DNA of 64,000 nt from Roseomonas haemaphysalidis (GTDB lineage: Bacteria > Pseudomonadota > Alphaproteobacteria > Acetobacterales > Acetobacteraceae): contig NZ_CP061177.1 of NCBI RefSeq assembly GCF_017355405.1, positions 992,001 to 1,056,000 of the forward strand, in the 5' to 3' direction. The position numbers were made by a program, and so were the translations under genes. Under the pieces are notes generated by a model that had not been told where the DNA came from, did no database searches, and worked only from the letters and a program-made list of their open reading frames with translations. Within the stretch, counting starts at the first letter, position 1; each line of letters opens with the position of its first letter. This document shows, one piece after another, positions 60,282 through 64,000 of this stretch.

Positions 60282-61382
60282 TCAACGCCCGGGCGGCGGT
60301 TCCGATGCGTTTGCGGGAACAGGGTCCTGCAACGGCGCGCGCCGCAACGCCGCCAGGTCGGCCGAGCCGGTGCAGAAACAGGCCAGCCGCAGCTGCCGCA
60401 GCAGCAGCGCGACATGCGCGGCCACCGCCTCGGCCGAAACGGTGGCGGCCGGCAGCACGCCCGCCGCCTGCCCGACCACCCCTGCGCCGAGGCGGATGGC
60501 GCGCGCCGCGTCCAGCCCATCGTGGATGCCGCCGGAGCCGATGATCTCCACCCCCGGCGCGGCATCCGCCACGTTGCGGATGGAGCGGGCGGTGGAAATG
60601 CCCCAGCCCGCGAAGGCGGCGGCGAGCTGGCGGCGGGCGGGGTCGGTGGCGCGGGCGCCTTCCACCAGCCCCCAGTTGGTGCCGCCGGCCCCGGCGACAT
60701 CGATCGCCGCCACGCCCGCGTCGCGCAGCCGGGCGGCGACGCGGGCGGAAATGCCGGCCCCGGTTTCCTTGACCACCAGCCGCCCCGGCAGGGCGGCGGC
60801 CACGGCGGCGATCTGCTTCAGCACGCCGCGCCAGTCGTGGTCGCCGCCTTCCTGCACCGCTTCCTGCAACGGGTTCAGGTGCAGGATCAGCGCGTCGGCG
60901 CCGATCATCTCCACCGCGCGCCGCGCGTCCTCCAGCCCGAAGCCGCGGATGAACTGCACGGCGCCGAGGTTGGCCAGCAGCGGCACGCCCGGCGCGCGGC
61001 GCCGCAGGTCGGCCCCGAGCCCGTCCGCCTGCCTGTGCCGCAGCGCGATGCGCTGCGAGCCGACCGCCAGCGCCACGCCGAGCTGCTGCGCGGCTTCCGC
61101 CAGATGGATGTTGATCGCCGCCGCGCGCGCCGGGCCGCCGGTCATGGAACTGATCAGGAAGGGCCCGGCGAGCGGCAGGCCGAGCAGCGTGGCGGACAGG
61201 TCGATCTCGTCTAGCGCCAGTTCCGGCAGGGCGTCGTGCTCGAAGCGGACATGCTCCAGCCCGGTGGTGGTGGCGGGAATGCCGGCACCGCGCAGCACGT
61301 GGTCGATGTGCTGGTCCTTGCGGGCGCCGATGTCCGGGGGGGAAGGGGGCACGCGGGATTCCGTCACGGGGGGCGGGGTCAT
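60282..61382 (-). CDS. fni: Type II isopentenyl-diphosphate isomerase
   Basis: FMN- and NADPH-dependent isomerase that interconverts IPP and DMAPP; 366 residues. Family blocks: [71 protein letters not shown] and [19 protein letters not shown]. It is unrelated in fold to the type I Idi. Its ATG overlaps the crtY stop (ATGA). Presence within the carotenoid operon indicates that isoprenoid precursor supply is co-regulated with pigment formation. Confidence 0.95.
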   Translation of the reverse strand: MTPPPVTESRVPPSPPDIGARKDQHIDHVLRGAGIPATTTGLEHVRFEHDALPELALDEIDLSATLLGLPLAGPFLISSMTGGPARAAAINIHLAEAAQQLGVALAVGSQRIALRHRQADGLGADLRRRAPGVPLLANLGAVQFIRGFGLEDARRAVEMIGADALILHLNPLQEAVQEGGDHDWRGVLKQIAAVAAALPGRLVVKETGAGISARVAARLRDAGVAAIDVAGAGGTNWGLVEGARATDPARRQLAAAFAGWGISTARSIRNVADAAPGVEIIGSGGIHDGLDAARAIRLGAGVVGQAAGVLPAATVSAEAVAAHVALLLRQLRLACFCTGSADLAALRRAPLQDPVPANASEPPPGR

Positions 61383-62566
61383 GCCCGGCCGCGCTCCAGC
61401 AGGCAGGGCAGCGCGGCCGAAACCGGCACCGGCGGCTTGCCGGCAACGATTCGCAGCTTGTCCAGCCAGCCCGGCCGGCCGGCGTAGAAGCGCTCGATCA
61501 GCGGCTGGGGCAGGCCGTAGAAGCGTTCCAGCACGCGAAAGCGCTGTTCGGGCAGCGCGGCGCGGAACAGCATGCGGTTCAGCCGGCGGAAAAACGCCCG
61601 GCCGCGCCATAGCGCCACCGAATGCCGCTCGATCAGCGCCGAAAGCCCGGCCGCGTCCAGCCGCTCGGCCAGCGCCACGTGCTCGGCCAGCCGCACGGCG
61701 TCGGGCAGGGAATAGCCGGTGGTGGGGTGGAACAGCGCGGCGCGCAGCCCGACGGCCGGCAGGCCCTCGCGCCCGCGCCAGAAGGCGGCGATGTCGCCGT
61801 CCAGTGCCACCGGCAGCACGCCCTCCTCCTCGCGCAGCACGGATTGCACCTGCCAGCCCTGGGCGGCGGCGTAGCCGGCGATGGCGGCGCGCATGCCCGC
61901 CGTGTCCAGCGCCGGGCCGTCGGCGTAGCGCGTGTCCTCGATCAGCAGGGTGCGGTCGTCGAAGGGCAACACGTAGAGAAAGCGGTAGCCGTCGATCTGG
62001 CTGACCGTGGCGTCCATCACGATCGGCTCTTCCAGGCCGTGCGGCGCGGCGCAGCGCACCTCCTGTCCCAGGAATTTCTGGAAGCCCAGCGCCAGGCTGG
62101 GCGCCGGCGCCGGCCCGCGGCCATCCACCACCGCGCCGGCCCGCAGCACCGTGCCGTCTTCCAGCACCGCTTCGGTGCCATTCAGCCGCGCCACCGGCGT
62201 GTTCAGCCGCACCCGGCCGCCCAGCCGCAGGGACAGCACCTGGTGGAAGCGCTCGCTGCTGACGCTGGCATAGCCGCTGGACAGCCGCCGCGCGCGCGCC
62301 GGAAAGCGCACCGCGTAGCCCGGCCAGCGATGCGCCACCAGCGGCGCCACCCAGGCCCACTGCGCGGGCGACAGGTCACGCTCGAAGAACGACCAGGTGT
62401 GGCCGGCCCCCAGGCTGGGCCCGGCTTCCAGCAGCAGCACCCGCAGCTCCGGCCGCAGCTCGGCCAGCCGCAGGGCCAGCAGCCCGTTGGCCAGGCCACC
62501 GCCGATCAGCAGGATGTCGGCCACCGTGTCGGGGGGTGGCCGGTCGGGCGGCGGGGCATCGGGCAT
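61379..62566 (-). CDS. crtY: Lycopene beta-cyclase
   Basis: FAD-dependent cyclase of 395 residues that closes both ends of lycopene to give beta-carotene. N-terminal FAD motif [20 protein letters not shown], then [22 protein letters not shown]. Other CrtY features are [28 protein letters not shown] and [21 protein letters not shown]. The ATG at 62566 is used; the frame upstream of it lies in the intergenic region shared with crtW. It heads the operon crtY-fni-DUF2585-smORF-crtE. Confidence 0.95.
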   Translation of the reverse strand: MPDAPPPDRPPPDTVADILLIGGGLANGLLALRLAELRPELRVLLLEAGPSLGAGHTWSFFERDLSPAQWAWVAPLVAHRWPGYAVRFPARARRLSSGYASVSSERFHQVLSLRLGGRVRLNTPVARLNGTEAVLEDGTVLRAGAVVDGRGPAPAPSLALGFQKFLGQEVRCAAPHGLEEPIVMDATVSQIDGYRFLYVLPFDDRTLLIEDTRYADGPALDTAGMRAAIAGYAAAQGWQVQSVLREEEGVLPVALDGDIAAFWRGREGLPAVGLRAALFHPTTGYSLPDAVRLAEHVALAERLDAAGLSALIERHSVALWRGRAFFRRLNRMLFRAALPEQRFRVLERFYGLPQPLIERFYAGRPGWLDKLRIVAGKPPVPVSAALPCLLERGRA

Positions 62567-62651
62567 GGGCGGGACGCTGGCACGGGGCCGCCCGCCCTGC
62601 AATATCGGCAGGCCGCCCCATATGGCAGGAATGGCACCGCGAAAGGATCCG

Positions 62652-63389
62652 ATGCCGCTTTCCCCTCCCCCCGCCGTGATCCGCGGCCAGGGCGCCATCG
62701 GCCTGACCCTGGCGCTGCTGGTGCTGGCGGCCTGGCTGGCACTGCACGTCTACGGTGTCTACTTCCACCGGTGGAGCGGCTGGAGCTGGCTGGTCGTGCC
62801 GCCGCTGATGGCGCTGCAGACCTGGCTGTCCGTCGGGCTGTTCATCATCGCGCATGATGCCATCCACGGCTCGCTGGCCCCCGGCCACAGGTGCCTGAAC
62901 CGCGCCATGGGCCAGCTCTGCGTCGGCCTTTACGCCGGCTTCCGCTTCCGCCGCCTGGAAGCCAACCACCACCTGCACCATTCCGAAAGCGGCACCGAAG
63001 GCGACCCGGACTTCGACCCCGACGCCCCCGGCCGCCTGCTGCCCTGGTTCTACCGCTTCTTCCGCACCTATTTCGGACTGGTGGAATTCGCCGTGCTGAC
63101 GGTCTGGCTGGGCGTGGCGATCTTCGTCCTCGGCGCGCATCCGGCCAACCTGATCGCCTTCTGGGGGCTGCCGGCGCTGCTGTCGGCCTTCCAACTGTTC
63201 TTCTTCGGCACTTGGCTGCCGCACCACCACGATGGCTCGGCATTCGGTGACGGGCACAACGCCCGCTCCAACGGCTTCGGGCCGCTCGCCTCGCTGCTCA
63301 CCTGCTTCCACTTCGGGCGGCACCATGAGCACCACCTGCACCCCTACCTGCCCTGGTGGCGGATTCCTGATCTCTCGCGGGAGGGGTAG
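62652..63389 (+). CDS. crtW: Beta-carotene ketolase
   Basis: Membrane di-iron oxygenase of 245 residues that adds keto groups at C4 of the beta rings. Histidine boxes are HDAIH (68-72), HHLHH (106-110) and HHEHH (224-228), with further histidines at HHHDG (191-195). Hydrophobic helices occur near 16-36, 46-66, 141-163 and 168-187. The start ATG at 62652 has AAGGA upstream. It is divergent from crtY with 85 bases in between, which must contain both promoters. With CrtZ it can yield astaxanthin or a related ketocarotenoid. Confidence 0.95.
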   Translation: MPLSPPPAVIRGQGAIGLTLALLVLAAWLALHVYGVYFHRWSGWSWLVVPPLMALQTWLSVGLFIIAHDAIHGSLAPGHRCLNRAMGQLCVGLYAGFRFRRLEANHHLHHSESGTEGDPDFDPDAPGRLLPWFYRFFRTYFGLVEFAVLTVWLGVAIFVLGAHPANLIAFWGLPALLSAFQLFFFGTWLPHHHDGSAFGDGHNARSNGFGPLASLLTCFHFGRHHEHHLHPYLPWWRIPDLSREG

Positions 63390-63396
63390 GAGAAGC

Positions 63397-63546
63397 AAGG
63401 CTGGGGGAAGGAATTCCCCCAGGCCCCCATCTTCTTTTTGTTCTGTTTCCGGGGTGGCTGTTGGAGACCGGCCGCTGCCACCAACGCCGACCGAAAAACC
63501 GATGGAAAAAAGATGGGGGTTCGGGGGAATTCCTTCCCCCGACCTT
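63397..63546. repeat. Paired family-1 inverted-repeat element (copy E)
   Basis: Left arm: AAGGCTGGGGGAAGG then AATTCCCCCAGGCCCCC then ATCTTCTTTTTG. Right arm on the minus strand: AAGGTCGGGGGAAGG then AATTCCCCCGAACCCCC then ATCTTTTTTCC. The spacer is about 60 bases. Located between the convergent crtW gene and the 123-residue gene; the right arm abuts that gene's stop codon. Confidence 0.9.
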
Positions 63547-63918
63547 CTACGCCCCCACCACCCCGATCACCCTTGCCGCTTCCAGCGCCGCCGCGCGTGA
63601 CGGCGGCAGGATCGCTTCCCGCCGCTGGCTGACCAGCATGACGCTGACCACGCGGGCGATCCATTCCACGTACATGTCCCGCGCCACCCAGAACCATTCG
63701 TCCGGCGCGCCGCCGGCGCTGGCGGAGGTGGCGCGGGCTTCCGCGACCAGGCGCGACAGGCGGCGTTCCATGGCGTCGCCGGCCAGCGCCGCGCGGCAGT
63801 CCTCGATGCCGCGGCGGGCACCTTGCAGCGCCAGGGCATCGGCCGGGCGGCGGTAGCGCTGGCGGATGTCCTCCAGCGTGTCGTCCAGCAGGATGTTGAG
63901 GAAGTCGACCACCAGCAT
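63547..63918 (-). CDS. Unknown small protein at the edge of the carotenoid cluster
   Basis: Not recognised. The 123-residue protein is mostly helical with an N-terminal hydrophobic stretch (MLVVDFLNILLDD), a positively charged middle and two Trp-rich features in DEWFWVARDMYVEWIARVVS. A strong AGGAGG site (63927-63932) lies eight bases before the ATG, so expression is likely. Its stop codon touches the right arm of repeat copy E. It could belong to the carotenoid set, but its orientation away from crtW does not prove it. Confidence 0.72.
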   Translation of the reverse strand: MLVVDFLNILLDDTLEDIRQRYRRPADALALQGARRGIEDCRAALAGDAMERRLSRLVAEARATSASAGGAPDEWFWVARDMYVEWIARVVSVMLVSQRREAILPPSRAAALEAARVIGVVGA

Positions 63919-63936
63919 CGCATGCGCCTCCTGGGT

Positions 63937-63960
63937 CCCGGGCGCGAGTCTGCGCCCGGG
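63937..63960 (-). terminator. Hairpin between the last two minus-strand frames
   Basis: Nine-pair stem CCCGGGCGC / GCGCCCGGG with a six-base loop, 12 bases beyond the stop of the partial frame at the right edge and just upstream of the 123-residue gene's ribosome site. It probably ends the upstream transcript, although there is no T run. Confidence 0.45.
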
Positions 63961-63972
63961 GCGGGGGGCGGT

Positions 63973-64000
63973 TCAAGGGCGGCCGGGGGTTTCCAGCAGG
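63973..64000 (-). CDS. Possible 3' end of a gene that continues beyond the window
   Basis: Only eight codons are visible, ending LLETPGRP and a TGA stop. The high third-position GC and the hairpin just after it suggest a gene end, but too little is present to identify it. Confidence 0.35.

Noticed and set aside
30794..63546. Repeated palindromic arms considered as a CRISPR array
   Set aside because: The copies are dispersed over 33 kb, inverted in pairs, with spacers of uneven length and no cas genes.

Overview
The window is very GC-rich DNA that looks like a Roseomonas-type member of the Acetobacteraceae (Alphaproteobacteria, Rhodospirillales). The evidence is gene content and neighbourhoods only: a DUF3576 lipoprotein-leuS-lptE-holA block, a CnoX-type thioredoxin/Lon-N/Trm112 block, an Lrp-type regulator divergent from a putA that lacks an N-terminal DNA-binding domain, DUF2585, DUF3606 and DUF6481-like genes, and a large ketocarotenoid cluster. 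The genus is an inference. No phage, insertion sequence, CRISPR array or rRNA was seen; one tRNA (Gly-GCC) is present.

Layout. 1-6.2 kb: end of an unknown gene, methionine aminopeptidase, a DsbD-type reductase, a YggS-type PLP protein and a highly expressed porin with a textbook terminator. 6.4-16 kb: leuS, lptE, holA (core block), a membrane pair (ArnT-like glycosyltransferase and a DedA protein with an apparent frameshift), rsmB, and a proline-rich membrane protein interrupted at a run of ten C. 16-19.3 kb: siderophore receptor plus binding protein behind a Fur-box-like site. 19.5-25.8 kb: a DapA-family lyase behind a perfect 16-bp palindrome, then a six-gene housekeeping/redox operon and a YbaK deacylase. 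25.9-33.6 kb: tRNA-Gly, an orphan PEP-CTERM protein, several small unknown genes, an RHH regulator with an esterase, an aldo/keto reductase with a royal-jelly-family protein, and a small lipoprotein. 33.7-43.1 kb: AI-2E-type exporter, hybrid histidine kinase with response regulator, hydrolase, ion permease, DUF533-like and CBS proteins. 43.2-47.3 kb: Lrp regulator and PutA. 47.4-49.5 kb: ExeA-like membrane ATPase and a lipoprotein. 49.6-53.7 kb: an IclR-controlled catabolic operon (MFS, ketopantoate-reductase family, SDR). 54-63.9 kb: crtI-crtB / crtZ / crtX / crtE-smORF-DUF2585-fni-crtY / crtW and a small unknown gene.

How the carotenoid genes fit together: Fni balances IPP and DMAPP, CrtE makes GGPP, CrtB phytoene, CrtI lycopene, CrtY beta-carotene, CrtZ hydroxylates and CrtW ketolates the rings, and CrtX would add sugar. 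The expected product is an astaxanthin-type xanthophyll, possibly glycosylated.

The most distinctive non-coding feature is a family of intergenic elements made of two inverted hairpin arms, each with a GGGGGAA / TTCCCCC core followed by a pyrimidine tract. Five paired copies and several single arms occur in this window, three of the pairs inside the carotenoid cluster. A second family with two hairpins per arm lies just upstream of crtI. Three convergent gene pairs carry them as back-to-back terminator-like structures, but one sits between divergent genes and one inside a co-directional gene set, so termination alone does not explain them.
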